Assembly: GCF_017654485.1 (NCBI RefSeq)
Contig: NZ_CP061095.1
Location: 206,501 to 270,500, forward strand
Length of the DNA: 64,000 nucleotides
Source of the DNA: Roseomonas marmotae
Lineage (GTDB): Bacteria; Pseudomonadota; Alphaproteobacteria; Acetobacterales; Acetobacteraceae
Direction: 5' to 3'
Notes under the pieces: model-generated
What the model saw: only the letters and a program-made list of their open reading frames with translations
What the model was told of the DNA's origin: nothing
Databases searched by the model: none
Shown here: piece after piece, positions 24,749 to 32,973 of the stretch
How the letters are laid out: every line of letters begins with the position of its first letter
Numbering within the stretch: the first letter of the stretch is position 1
Position numbers and translations under genes: made by a program

Positions 24749-25680
24749 GGCTCGGCGTCCTTCAGGTGGCGCGCCAGCGCCATCAGCCGGCGGTCGCGCC
24801 AGGCACGGCGAGCCGCGAGTTCAGATTCCGGCAGCACCTCGCGCCGCTGCGCCTCGATCTGCCCGATCAGCTTCTCATCCCAGACGCGGTGCTCCTCCGT
24901 GGAGGCGGCGATGCTGTGATAGAGCGGGCCGAGGCGCCGGGCGTAATCGGCCACGCCGCCGGGGGCGTTGAGGTCGATGGTCTCGAAGGGCCCCATGAAG
25001 GCCCAGCGCAGGCCGAGGCCCTTGGACACCGTGCGGTCCACATCCTCGGCCGTCGCCAGCCCGGCTTCCACCAGCCGCCAGGCCTCCATCAGCAACACGC
25101 CCTGCAGGCGGTTGAGGATGAACCCCTCGATCTCCCGCGTCATCTCGACGGGGGCCTGGCCGACGCGCTCCATCAGGGCACGGACGGATTTCACCGTCTC
25201 CGGCGCCGTCCAGGGGGCGGGCACCAGTTCCACCACCGGCGCGAGCGACGGCGGGTTGACCGGATGCGCCACCAGGCAGCGCGCCCGGCAGGCCACATGG
25301 TCGGTATAGGCGGAGGCCGGGATGCCGGAAGAAGAGGAACCCACCAGCGTGTCGGGGCCGATGACGGCATCGATCGCGCTGAAGACCTCGCGCTTCACAT
25401 CCGTGCGCTCGAAGGTGCTTTCCTGCGCGTAGACGGCGCCATCCAGCGCCTCGCGCAGGTCCTTCGCGACGGTGACTCGTGCGAGGATGGCCGAAGGGTC
25501 CTCCTCGACCAGCCCATAGGCGGAGAGATCGTTCAGCTGCTGCCGGACCACCTCGCGCCCCTTCTCCGCCCCGCCGGGGGAGGCGTCGTAGAGCGAGACC
25601 TCGCAGCCTGCGCGCGCGAAGACCACGGCCCAGCCGCTGCCGACCAGACCCGTGCCGATGATGGCGATCTTCTCCGCCAT
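24745..25680 (-). CDS. 3-hydroxyacyl-CoA dehydrogenase family, L-gulonate 3-dehydrogenase-like
   Basis: This is a 311-residue NAD-dependent dehydrogenase with the dinucleotide motif IIGTGLVGSGWA at the N-terminus and a 3HCDH C-terminal domain (about 185-285). The segment AHPVNPPSLAPVVELVPAPWTAPETV closely follows lambda-crystallin/L-gulonate 3-dehydrogenase rather than fatty-acid beta-oxidation enzymes, and no thiolase or hydratase gene is nearby. Carnitine 3-dehydrogenase is the other candidate in this clade. ATG 25680 gives the expected N-terminus. It lies 14 bases after the HisD paralogue and overlaps the SDR by four bases, so the three genes form one operon. Confidence 0.85.
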   Translation of the reverse strand: MAEKIAIIGTGLVGSGWAVVFARAGCEVSLYDASPGGAEKGREVVRQQLNDLSAYGLVEEDPSAILARVTVAKDLREALDGAVYAQESTFERTDVKREVFSAIDAVIGPDTLVGSSSSGIPASAYTDHVACRARCLVAHPVNPPSLAPVVELVPAPWTAPETVKSVRALMERVGQAPVEMTREIEGFILNRLQGVLLMEAWRLVEAGLATAEDVDRTVSKGLGLRWAFMGPFETIDLNAPGGVADYARRLGPLYHSIAASTEEHRVWDEKLIGQIEAQRREVLPESELAARRAWRDRRLMALARHLKDAEP

Positions 25681-25694
25681 GGCGTCTTCCTCCC

Positions 25695-27002
25695 TTATTC
25701 CGCCGCGGCGCCGTACGGCACGTTCTTGCCGCCGTAGCGCCGCACGCGCAGGTTGGCCTGTTCGCCGTGGCCCGTGAAGCCTTCCAGCGCGCAGAGGCGG
25801 GAGCAATATTCGCCGATGCTGGCCGAGGCCTCATCTGTCAGCACGCGCTGATAGGTGCAGGTCTTCAGGAACTTGCCGACCCAGAGGCCACCCGTATAGC
25901 GCGCCGCCTTCTTGGTCGGCAGGGTGTGGTTGGTGCCGATGACCTTGTCGCCGTATGCGACGTTGGTGCGCGGGCCGAGGAAGAGCGCGCCGTAATTCGT
26001 CATGCGGTCCAGGAACCAGTCGGGGTCCTTCGTCATGACCTGCACATGCTCGGACGCGATCTGATCGGCGATCTTCAGCATCTCCTCGTCGTCTTCCGCG
26101 ACGATGACGGCGCCATGGCTCTCCCAGGCCTTCCGCGCGATCTCGGCGGTCGGCAGGATCTTCAGCAGGCGCTCCACCTCCGCCATCGTCTCGCGCGCCA
26201 GCTTCTCGGAGGTCGTCAGCAGGATCGCCGGCGAGTCCGGGCCATGCTCGGCCTGGCCCAGCAGGTCGGTCGCGCACATCTCGCCATCGACGCTCTCGTC
26301 GGCGATCACCAGCGTCTCGGTGGGACCCGCGAAGAGGTCGATGCCGACGCGGCCATAGAGCTGCCGCTTGGCCTCGGCCACGAAGGCATTGCCGGGGCCG
26401 ACTAGCATGTCCACGCTCTCGATGCTCTGCGTGCCCAGCGCCATGGCGCCGATCGCCTGGATGCCACCGAGGCAGTAGATCTCATCCGCGCCGGCCATGT
26501 GCTGCGCGGCGACGATGGCGGGCGCGGGCTTGCCCTGGTAGGGCGGCGCGCAGGTGATGATGCGCGGCACGCCCGCCACCTTGGCGGTGATGACGGACAT
26601 ATGGGCCGAGGCCAGCAGCGGATACTTGCCGCCGGGCACGTAGCAGCCCACCGAGTTCACGGGGATGTTCTTATGGCCGAGCACCACGCCCGGCAGCGTC
26701 TCCACCTCGATATCCTTCAGCGCGTCGCGCTGGGCCTGGGCGAAGTTGCGGACCTGGGTCTGCGCGAATTCGATGTCCTGGAGGTCGCGGTCCTTCAACT
26801 GCGCCATGCAGTCGCGGATCTCGGACTCGCTCAGGCGGTAATTGTCCCGGTCCCATTTGTCGAAGCGGACGGAGAGTTCGCGCACCGCCGCGTCACCGCG
26901 CGCCTCGATGTCGAGGAGAATGTTCTCCACCGTCTCCCGCACCTGGCGGTCGGCGGATTTCGCCGCTTCCACATCCGTGCCGCGCTTGAGCCACTGCGCC
27001 AT
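25695..27002 (-). CDS. Histidinol dehydrogenase paralogue (catabolic type)
   Basis: This is a 435-residue HisD-fold, zinc- and NAD-dependent dehydrogenase. Such enzymes oxidise a primary alcohol through the aldehyde to a carboxylate. The zinc and catalytic positions are kept: [31 protein letters not shown] and EGFTGHGEQ. The neighbourhood is not a histidine operon: a LacI regulator is upstream, and a gulonate-dehydrogenase-like enzyme and an SDR are downstream. Characterised HisD paralogues include sulfopropanediol dehydrogenase HpsN, so a polyol, sugar-acid or sulfonate substrate is plausible. ATG 27002 is preceded by the GGAGG-like AGGGAGGACCGGGTG and by a 20-bp palindrome. Confidence 0.87.
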   Translation of the reverse strand: MAQWLKRGTDVEAAKSADRQVRETVENILLDIEARGDAAVRELSVRFDKWDRDNYRLSESEIRDCMAQLKDRDLQDIEFAQTQVRNFAQAQRDALKDIEVETLPGVVLGHKNIPVNSVGCYVPGGKYPLLASAHMSVITAKVAGVPRIITCAPPYQGKPAPAIVAAQHMAGADEIYCLGGIQAIGAMALGTQSIESVDMLVGPGNAFVAEAKRQLYGRVGIDLFAGPTETLVIADESVDGEMCATDLLGQAEHGPDSPAILLTTSEKLARETMAEVERLLKILPTAEIARKAWESHGAVIVAEDDEEMLKIADQIASEHVQVMTKDPDWFLDRMTNYGALFLGPRTNVAYGDKVIGTNHTLPTKKAARYTGGLWVGKFLKTCTYQRVLTDEASASIGEYCSRLCALEGFTGHGEQANLRVRRYGGKNVPYGAAAE

Positions 27003-27020
27003 CACCCGGTCCTCCCTGGC

Positions 27021-27040
27021 TGTTGCATACGTATGCAACA
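27021..27040. promoter_or_regulatory. Perfect 20-bp palindrome, likely LacI-family operator
   Basis: The sequence TGTTGCATAC and its exact inverse complement lie back to back, centred between bases 27030 and 27031. The site is 19 bases upstream of the HisD-paralogue ATG, in the 74-base gap after the lacI-type gene. LacI-family operators are typically even palindromes with a central CG, as here (TACGTA core). The site is AT-richer than its surroundings. The regulator encoded next door is the natural candidate to bind it. Confidence 0.75.
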
Positions 27041-27076
27041 AAGGTTAGCGCAGGCCCGGATGGGCCGCAACGGGGT

Positions 27077-28147
27077 TCAGGGCTTCCAGACCAGCCTTCC
27101 CTCCTGCGTGACCACGCCCTGCGGCGGCAGGCGGGCGGAGCCCCGCAGCACCAGTTCCCCCGGCATGACCGCGCCCACGGCCGGCGCCGCCGGATCGGCC
27201 AGGTGGTGGCTGAGGATGGAGAGCACACGGGCCGCCATGGGCTGGATCGGCTGGGCATAGGTCGTGAGGTCCACCACCGGCCAGGATGCCGGCCCCGCGT
27301 CGTCGAAGCCGATGATGGAGACCTCCCGCCCCGGCTCCAGTCCGAATTCCCGCCGTGCCACGCCAAGCGCGGCGAAAGCCATGTGGTCATTGGCGCAGAA
27401 CAGCGCATCCGGCCGCTCAGGCGCCGAGAGCAGTTCCCGTGCCGCTCGCGCCGCCTCCGCGAAGTCGTAATGCCCGACGGCCCGCAGCGGCGGCGGCAGG
27501 CCCAGCGCCGCCAGGGCCTCCCGGAACCCGGCCTCACGTTCCCGGCTGGTGGAGGCGTTCTCCAGCCCGGCGATGAAGGCGGGGCGCCGGTGACCGCCCG
27601 CCGCCAGGAAGCGCGCGATCAGCGCCGCGCCGCCATGGTTGTCGCCGGTGACGCTGGAGGTGGCGCCATCCTCGGTCCGCCGGTTCAGCAACACCACTGG
27701 GATACCGGCCTGCCGGCATTCCAGCGCGAAGCGGGAGGAGAGGCTGGCCGAGGCCATGACCAGCGCGTCCAGCCGGTAGCGCAGCACCTCCTCCAGGATG
27801 GGGTCGGAGCTTTCCCCCGGCCGGGCGGTGAAAAGCAGCACCCGGTAGCCCGCCCCTTCCAGCGCCGTGGAGAGGGCCTCCAGCATGGCGGGATAGAACG
27901 GGTTCTCCAGATAGGCGGCCGCGACCCCGATGATGCTGGACCGCCGGGTGATCAGGGAGCGCGCGATCAGATTGGGGCGATAGCCCAGCCGGGCGGCAGC
28001 TTCGGCCACCTTGCGCGCGGTGTCCGGTGCGATGCTGGCACCTGGGGTGAAGGCGCGGGAGACGGCGGATTGCGAGACCCCGGCCAGCCGCGCCACGTCA
28101 TGCGCCGTGGCGGCGCGGATGGGGCCGGGCGCACGGGTCTTGGCCAT
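27077..28147 (-). CDS. LacI-family transcriptional regulator
   Basis: This 356-residue regulator has an N-terminal LacI helix-turn-helix and hinge (TAHDVARLAGVSQSAVSRAFTPGASIAPDTARKVAEAAARLGYRPNLIARSL) followed by a periplasmic-binding-protein-like effector domain with GVAAAYLENPFY, PDALFCANDHMAFAALG and VSIIGFDD. It binds a small sugar-like effector and represses or activates the downstream operon. It is transcribed in the same direction as that operon, 74 bases ahead, and the perfect palindrome in the gap is probably its operator. About 350 non-coding bases lie upstream. Confidence 0.92.
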   Translation of the reverse strand: MAKTRAPGPIRAATAHDVARLAGVSQSAVSRAFTPGASIAPDTARKVAEAAARLGYRPNLIARSLITRRSSIIGVAAAYLENPFYPAMLEALSTALEGAGYRVLLFTARPGESSDPILEEVLRYRLDALVMASASLSSRFALECRQAGIPVVLLNRRTEDGATSSVTGDNHGGAALIARFLAAGGHRRPAFIAGLENASTSREREAGFREALAALGLPPPLRAVGHYDFAEAARAARELLSAPERPDALFCANDHMAFAALGVARREFGLEPGREVSIIGFDDAGPASWPVVDLTTYAQPIQPMAARVLSILSHHLADPAAPAVGAVMPGELVLRGSARLPPQGVVTQEGRLVWKP

Positions 28148-28505
28148 GCGGTGTTCAGCCCCGCCGGCCAGGGCGCGCGGCGAAGCGGCAGGGCGGCAGG
28201 GCGGACGGCGGAAGCAAGGGCGGTGTCATGGCGGGTCCAGCGGAGCAGTAGCGCGAATGGGGCCGGCTCTCACGGGCAAACTGCGCTCTGGCCAGCACCG
28301 AGGGCAACCCGGCGAGGGAGCCGCGAGCCAAAGCTTTGCCATAATTACCCTTGTGGCGCTGCCGTTTTCCATTTTTTGTTCACGATAAGTTCTGATACTG
28401 ACCTGGAGACGCGCCTCAGTATGGCAAAAACGTGACCGTCGCTGCCCAAATTGAGGCTGGAATGTGGCGATAGTTCGCCCTAATTGGGAAGCACAGGAGG
28501 CACCG
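28148..28505. other. Intergenic region upstream of lacI-type gene and small ORF
   Basis: About 358 bases without a protein gene separate the divergent LacI regulator and the 58-codon gene. The part from about 28325 to 28490 is clearly less GC-rich than the rest of the window and probably holds the promoters for both directions. It contains the palindrome CAAAGCTTTG at about 28329-28338, a candidate -10 CATAAT (28339-28344) and a small hairpin GGCGA/TCGCC (28463-28476) just ahead of the small gene's ribosome site. I could not assign a convincing -35/-10 pair. Confidence 0.5.
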
Positions 28506-28682
28506 ATGGACAGCAAGCTGATCGATATCCGCGGCACCAAGAAGATCCACGAGGATGCTGTGGCTGCCGCCCGTCGGGAACGCGAAAGCGCCGCTTATGC
28601 CGAACTGGCCGAGATGAACGTCAACTGGAACAGCTGGGGCGAGAAGCCTGGATTCCTGATGGGGTCCTACCGCCCGCACTGA
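28506..28682 (+). CDS. Small protein of 58 residues, unknown
   Basis: I do not recognise this gene. A perfect AGGAGG at 28495-28500 lies five bases before the ATG, a stronger ribosome site than most in the window, and a clean terminator follows, so I consider it a real and well-translated gene. The protein is charged and has no membrane segment: a lysine/arginine/alanine-rich helix-prone middle (EDAVAAARRERESAAYAELAE) and an aromatic/glycine C-terminus (NWNSWGEKPGFLMGSYRPH). It does not match DUF1127 or a toxin/antitoxin pattern. Two C-loop hairpins and an intrinsic terminator follow immediately. Confidence 0.65.
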   Translation: MDSKLIDIRGTKKIHEDAVAAARRERESAAYAELAEMNVNWNSWGEKPGFLMGSYRPH

Positions 28683-28688
28683 ACGCAC

Positions 28689-28730
28689 GCGCCTCTCCCC
28701 CAGGCGCGGCTGCCTTCCCCCAAGGCAGCC
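28689..28730 (+). ncRNA. Two tandem C-loop hairpins, possible 3'UTR small RNA
   Basis: Hairpin one pairs GCGCCT (28689-28694) with AGGCGC (28702-28707) around the loop CTCCCCC. Hairpin two pairs GGCTGCCTT (28708-28716) with AAGGCAGCC (28722-28730) around the loop CCCCC. They are contiguous, begin six bases past the small gene's stop and are followed by an intrinsic terminator. Two C-rich loops plus a terminator recall alphaproteobacterial anti-Shine-Dalgarno (cuckoo-type) small RNAs. That comparison is inference. Confidence 0.4.
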
Positions 28731-28745
28731 CCCCGAAACCGCAGC

Positions 28746-28782
28746 GGCCTGCCTCGCCATTGATGCGAGGCAGGCCGTTTTC
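28746..28782 (+). terminator. Rho-independent terminator after the small gene
   Basis: The 12-base arms GGCCTGCCTCGC (28746-28757) and GCGAGGCAGGCC (28765-28776) are perfectly complementary around a seven-base loop and are followed by GTTTTC. Only the rightward direction has the T-tract, so it ends the transcript of the 58-codon gene and its hairpins. Confidence 0.88.
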
Positions 28783-28855
28783 ATATGGCGGCGCTGTCAG
28801 GCCAACAGGGCCGGGACAGCGGAACGGGAAGCCCGTGGGCTTCCCGTCATCTCAT

Positions 28856-30460
28856 TCAGGACGCTTCGCGGCGGATGTTCCAGAGCACGGGGAAGCCGAA
28901 GTCGATCACTCCCTTCAGTTCCTTCCGCCACACCGCCGGGCTGGAGAACTGGCCCGTCAGCATGAAGTTCACATTGGCCAGGGCGCGGCGGTTGATCTCC
29001 GCCATGATCTCCCGGCGCTTCTCCAGATCGGCCTCCGCCTCGAAACGCTGTAGCAGCGGCGTCAGGGCCTCATCGCAATACAGCCAGGGCGCGGTGCCCG
29101 TGCAGTTGTAGCCGATGCCCAGGTTGCTCAGCGGGTCTGAAAGGTCGAAGCCCGTGTAAACGACGGGCACGGCGCTCCAGCCGCCCTTCTCCACCGGCTC
29201 ACGGCTCAGCCAGCGCTGCGCGGCCGTGGCCCAGTCCAGGGTCTGCTGGTCCACGTTCAGCCCCATCCGCTTCATGCGATCCGCCACCACCATGGCCATG
29301 GGGTTGATCAGCGCTGAATCCGCCGGGTGCAGGAGGACCACCCGCTCGTTGTTGTAGCCGGATTCCTTCAGCATGGCGCGGGCGCGTTCCAGGCTCGGCT
29401 CCCGCAGGGCCTCACTGCCGGCCTCGGTGGCGTAGCGCGTGCCGCACATGGTCATGGACTGGCAGATGGGCTGGAACATGCCCTCCGGCAGGCCGTGCAC
29501 GGCCACCGTCTCGCTCTGGTCCAGCCCCGTCTGCAGGGCCTGGCGCACCTTCAGGTTGTTGAAGGGCGGCTGTGCATGGTTCAGCGCCAGGCCCCCCATG
29601 ATCTGGGCGATGCCGCCGGGCTTGGCCAGGGTGAGGTTACGGTCGCGTTGCAGCACCGGCAGGAAGTCCAGCGGCGCGTATTCGAGGTAATCCACCTCGC
29701 CATTCCGCAGCGCGGCGGCGCGGGTGGCGGGGTCGCCGATATTGATGAATTCGGCGCGCTCGACATGCACGACCTTGCCGCCGGCCAGGCCATCCGCCGG
29801 CTCCTCGCGCGGGCGGTAGCGCGGGTTACGGCGGAAGACGGTCTTCTCGCCCGGCACCCATTCCTCCTTGATGAAGAGGAAGGGGCCGGAGCCCACAATC
29901 TCCTTCACCGCCTCGGTCGGCGGCGTCGTTCCCGCGATGCGCGCGGGCATCATGAAGGGCACATGCACGCTCGGCTTGCCCAGCGCGTCGATTACGCCGC
30001 CGAAGGGCCGCGACAGTTCCAGCACGAACTGATTCTCGCTGGTGGCGCGCAGATCCTTACTGGCCGCCATCAGCCGGCGGCCGGTGGAATCGCGCCCGCC
30101 CCAGCGCTTGATGGAGGCGACGCAATCCTCCGCCGTCACGGGCTTGCCGTCATGCCATTCCAGGCCGGGGCGCAGCGTGAAGGTATAGGTCAGACCGTCA
30201 TCGCTGATCTTCCAACCTTCCAGCATCTGCGGGCGGAAATTGCCTTTGCTGTCCATCGACACCAACGTGTCGAAGACCATGTAGGCGAAGTTGCGGGTGA
30301 TGAAGGAGGTGCCAACGACGGGGTCCAGCACCTGCAGGCCGACATTCACCACCAGCCGCACGGGCCTCTCGGCCTGCTGTGCCTGCACGGGCAGGGCGAT
30401 GCCGGCGGCAAGCAGCGCAGAAGCGAGGACCGTCCGGCGCAGCCAGTTCTTCAGTTGCAT
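28856..30460 (-). CDS. ABC transporter substrate-binding protein, family 5 (peptide/oligosaccharide type)
   Basis: This is a 534-residue periplasmic binding protein with a signal peptide (MQLKNWLRRTVLASALLAAGIALPVQAQ). Family-5 features are LVSMDSKGNFRPQMLEGWKISDDGLTYTFTLRPGLEWHDGKPVTAEDCVASIKRW and the C-terminal region listing paired residues near RREIMAEINRRALA. Homologues bind peptides, nickel or oligosaccharides. No dppBCDF-type permease or ATPase genes are adjacent, so it must share a transporter or act alone. It is the distal gene of a leftward operon after the polysaccharide deacetylase (26-base gap) and two SDRs. Confidence 0.9.
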   Translation of the reverse strand: MQLKNWLRRTVLASALLAAGIALPVQAQQAERPVRLVVNVGLQVLDPVVGTSFITRNFAYMVFDTLVSMDSKGNFRPQMLEGWKISDDGLTYTFTLRPGLEWHDGKPVTAEDCVASIKRWGGRDSTGRRLMAASKDLRATSENQFVLELSRPFGGVIDALGKPSVHVPFMMPARIAGTTPPTEAVKEIVGSGPFLFIKEEWVPGEKTVFRRNPRYRPREEPADGLAGGKVVHVERAEFINIGDPATRAAALRNGEVDYLEYAPLDFLPVLQRDRNLTLAKPGGIAQIMGGLALNHAQPPFNNLKVRQALQTGLDQSETVAVHGLPEGMFQPICQSMTMCGTRYATEAGSEALREPSLERARAMLKESGYNNERVVLLHPADSALINPMAMVVADRMKRMGLNVDQQTLDWATAAQRWLSREPVEKGGWSAVPVVYTGFDLSDPLSNLGIGYNCTGTAPWLYCDEALTPLLQRFEAEADLEKRREIMAEINRRALANVNFMLTGQFSSPAVWRKELKGVIDFGFPVLWNIRREAS

Positions 30461-30486
30461 CGTGCTCTCTTCCTCTCCGTTCCTGC

Positions 30487-31317
30487 TCAGCCCGCCTCAT
30501 GCGCGGCGGACCATGCCGCCGCCACTTCCTCGCCCGTGGCGAACCAGACACCGGGGAAGGTCTTGATCCACTGGATCATCTCCCGCAGCAGCGCGACGCG
30601 GCTGGGCCGGCCGCTGATCTGCGGATGCATCACGAGATTATAGAGGCCGCCCCAGCGATAGATTTCGCGGAACTCGTCCTGGAAGATTTCCCGCAGGTGG
30701 CTGTTGGGAAAAATCGGACGCGGGCGGGCAATGGAGAAGAGCGCGTGCGGCGCGTCGTCCAGGCTCCAGTGCCAGGGCAGCTCGATCGGCCCACGCCCGC
30801 CATCCGGCAGCTCCAGCCGGTAGGGATTCACATCGGCCATCAGCGAGCTGTCGTAGAGGAAGCCGTGCTTCTGCAGCAGGCCGATCAGGTTGTCGCTGGT
30901 CTCGCCGGCCGGGGAGCGGTAGCCCTTCGGGATCACGCCCAGCACGCGCTTCAGGGCATCGAGCCCGCGTTCCATCTCCTCCACTTCCTTCTCGGGGAAG
31001 TCGGGATCGATCCACTCATGGGAATAGGAATGATGGGCGATCTCGTGCCCACCCTTCAGAATCATCTCGCCACGGCTCGCATGATTCTCCGCCGTCCAGC
31101 CAGGGACGAAGAAGGTGGCCTTTACCTCCTCCTCGGCCAGCGTCTCCAGGATCTTCGGCACGGCGACGCGGGCGCCATAGGTGCCCTGGCTCAGGATACC
31201 GGGGCGGCGCGCATTGGCGGGATCGCGCGAGAGCCAGAGCGTCTCCGCGTCGAAGTCGAAGGTCAGCATCACCGCGATGCGCGCCCCGTTCGGCCAGTTC
31301 ACCTTCATGTCGATCAT
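30487..31317 (-). CDS. Polysaccharide deacetylase (NodB-homology) family protein
   Basis: This is a 276-residue carbohydrate esterase 4-like protein without a signal peptide. The metal site is recognisable in LTFDFDAET (D-x-D), HEIAHHSYSH (H-x4-H) and YRSPAGETSDNLIGLLQKHGF. Members deacetylate sugars or hydrolyse C-N bonds (for example PuuE-type allantoinase), and the cytoplasmic location favours a small-molecule amide substrate. The start ATG has GAGGAG nine bases upstream. It lies between an SDR and the peptide-type binding protein, within what appears to be one operon facing an IclR regulator. Confidence 0.85.
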   Translation of the reverse strand: MIDMKVNWPNGARIAVMLTFDFDAETLWLSRDPANARRPGILSQGTYGARVAVPKILETLAEEEVKATFFVPGWTAENHASRGEMILKGGHEIAHHSYSHEWIDPDFPEKEVEEMERGLDALKRVLGVIPKGYRSPAGETSDNLIGLLQKHGFLYDSSLMADVNPYRLELPDGGRGPIELPWHWSLDDAPHALFSIARPRPIFPNSHLREIFQDEFREIYRWGGLYNLVMHPQISGRPSRVALLREMIQWIKTFPGVWFATGEEVAAAWSAAHEAG

Positions 31318-31329
31318 GCTTCTCGCTCC

Positions 31330-32109
31330 TCAGTTCTCGCCGTCGCGCGGCGGATGCCGCCCATCCATCCAGCCGCCATCGGCCACGATGACCTGCCCCG
31401 TCACGAAGGAGGCATCGGAGGATGCCAGGAAGGCAATGACGCCCGCGATCTCCTCCGGCCGCGCGCTCCGGCGCAGCGGCGCGGCCTCCACCATGGCACG
31501 GCGGTAATAGGAGTTGAGGAGGAATCCCTCGGTCATCGCCGTTTCGATCACGCCGGGCGCCACGGCATTCACGCGCAGCCCGCGCGGACCCAGCTCGGCC
31601 GCCAGCTGCCGGGTGAACTGCGCCACGCCGCCCTTGGCCGCGGCATAGGCGCTGATCCCCGGATAGCCCGCGACGCCGAAGATCGAGGAGAGGTTCACCA
31701 CGCATCCGCCTGGCTGGGTCAGATGTGGCAGCACATCCCGCGTCACCCGCAGCACGGCGGTCAGATTGGTGTCGATGAAGCGCGCGATCAGCGCGTCGTC
31801 GCTCTCTGCCAGCGCGCGGGAGCCGCCGATGCCCGCGTTGTTCACGAGGATATCGATGCGGCCGAAGGCTTCCAGCGCCGCCACGGCCAGCCGGGCGCCG
31901 ACATCGGGCGCCGTGATGTCCAGCACGCAGGCAACGGCGCCGGGCGGCAGGGGCGCTTCAGCCAGCGCGGGGTCACGGTCGGCCAGCAGCACGCGCGCAC
32001 CTTCCGCCGCCAGTCGTGCAGCCGTGGCGGCGCCGATGCCGCCCGCGGCCCCCGTGACAATGGCCACTTGGCCGGCGAAGCGTTGCGGGTCAGGCAAGAC
32101 GACCTCCAT
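31330..32109 (-). CDS. SDR-family oxidoreductase
   Basis: This is a 259-residue short-chain dehydrogenase: TGAAGGIG nucleotide motif, D after the second strand (LLADRDP, suggesting NAD), NNAG, serine in VVNLSSIFGV and YAAAK. It ends in GGWMDGRHPPRDGEN. The true start is ATG 32109; the open frame further upstream overlaps the preceding SDR in another frame. Its start lies 20 bases inside the upstream SDR gene, so the two are coupled. The substrate is unknown. Confidence 0.88.
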   Translation of the reverse strand: MEVVLPDPQRFAGQVAIVTGAAGGIGAATAARLAAEGARVLLADRDPALAEAPLPPGAVACVLDITAPDVGARLAVAALEAFGRIDILVNNAGIGGSRALAESDDALIARFIDTNLTAVLRVTRDVLPHLTQPGGCVVNLSSIFGVAGYPGISAYAAAKGGVAQFTRQLAAELGPRGLRVNAVAPGVIETAMTEGFLLNSYYRRAMVEAAPLRRSARPEEIAGVIAFLASSDASFVTGQVIVADGGWMDGRHPPRDGEN

Positions 32110-32854
32110 CGACAGGCAAAGAGACGCCGGTGACAAAGCCCGCCCCCTTCCCCAGCAGGAACAGGACGCTTTCCGCCACTTCCTCGGCATGGCCAAAGCG
32201 GCCCAGCGGATGGCGGGCGCGGAATTCATCCATGCGGCGGGCCCGCGCCTCCGCATCTCCGGCAGCGGCGAAAGTGGCCTCCAGCATCGGTGTCTCGATC
32301 GAGCCCGGGCAGACGCAGTTGACGCGGATGCCTTCCGGCGCATGGGCCAGGGCGAGGCTGCGGGTCAGCATGACCACCGCACCCTTGCTGGCGGAATAGG
32401 CGGGGAGCGCCAGGGAGCCCACCAGCCCAGCGGTGGAGGCCAGCGTCACCACCGCGCCGCCGCCCGCCTGGCGGATCTGCGGGATGAAGGCGCGGACGGC
32501 CAGCCAGGTGCCCTTCACGTTCACGGAGAAGACGCGGTCCCAGTCGGCTTCCTGCGCCTCCACCGCCGGCACGGTGGGGCCGAGCATCCCTGCTGCCGTC
32601 ACCAGCAGGCTGGCGGGGCCGAAGCGGCGCAGCCCTTCCTCGGCCGCCCGCGCCACATCCCCGGCGACGGAGACGTCGCCCGCCACGGCAAGCGCCTGCG
32701 GGCATTGCGCCGCCAGGGCGTCAAGCCCTGCGGCATCACGGTCGAAGAGGACGAGCTTCGCTCCCTCTCGCGCCAGGGCCTCCGCGACAGCGCGGCCCAG
32801 GCCGGAGGCGGCGCCGGTCACCGCCGCCACCTGCCCTTCGAAACGTCCACCCAT
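32090..32854 (-). CDS. SDR-family oxidoreductase
   Basis: This is a 254-residue short-chain dehydrogenase with TGAASGLG, LFDRDAAG (acidic residue favouring NAD), the catalytic serine in VTLASTAGLV and YSASK. The usual NNAG motif reads TAAG, a common but notable variant. It is the first gene of the leftward operon SDR-SDR-deacetylase-binding protein and is divergent from the IclR regulator across 119 bases that contain a 14-bp GC palindrome (32887-32900). The open frame extends upstream to about 33169, but that part overlaps the IclR gene and lacks SDR character. Confidence 0.88.
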   Translation of the reverse strand: MGGRFEGQVAAVTGAASGLGRAVAEALAREGAKLVLFDRDAAGLDALAAQCPQALAVAGDVSVAGDVARAAEEGLRRFGPASLLVTAAGMLGPTVPAVEAQEADWDRVFSVNVKGTWLAVRAFIPQIRQAGGGAVVTLASTAGLVGSLALPAYSASKGAVVMLTRSLALAHAPEGIRVNCVCPGSIETPMLEATFAAAGDAEARARRMDEFRARHPLGRFGHAEEVAESVLFLLGKGAGFVTGVSLPVDGGRLA

Positions 32855-32973
32855 GCTGGGCCCCCAGAAGCCGAGAGGAAGAGAGAGCCGGCATGCCGGC
32901 CGGAAGTGCTGGACAAAGCCCATATCGCAGAGCAATACGAACACATCGCCATGAAGCCTAGGAAGCCGCGCTG

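Noticed and set aside
27023..28435. Long open frame antisense to the LacI regulator
   Set aside because: Composition is Arg/Gly/Gln-rich, typical of antisense frames in GC-rich DNA, and it has no ribosome site or family match.
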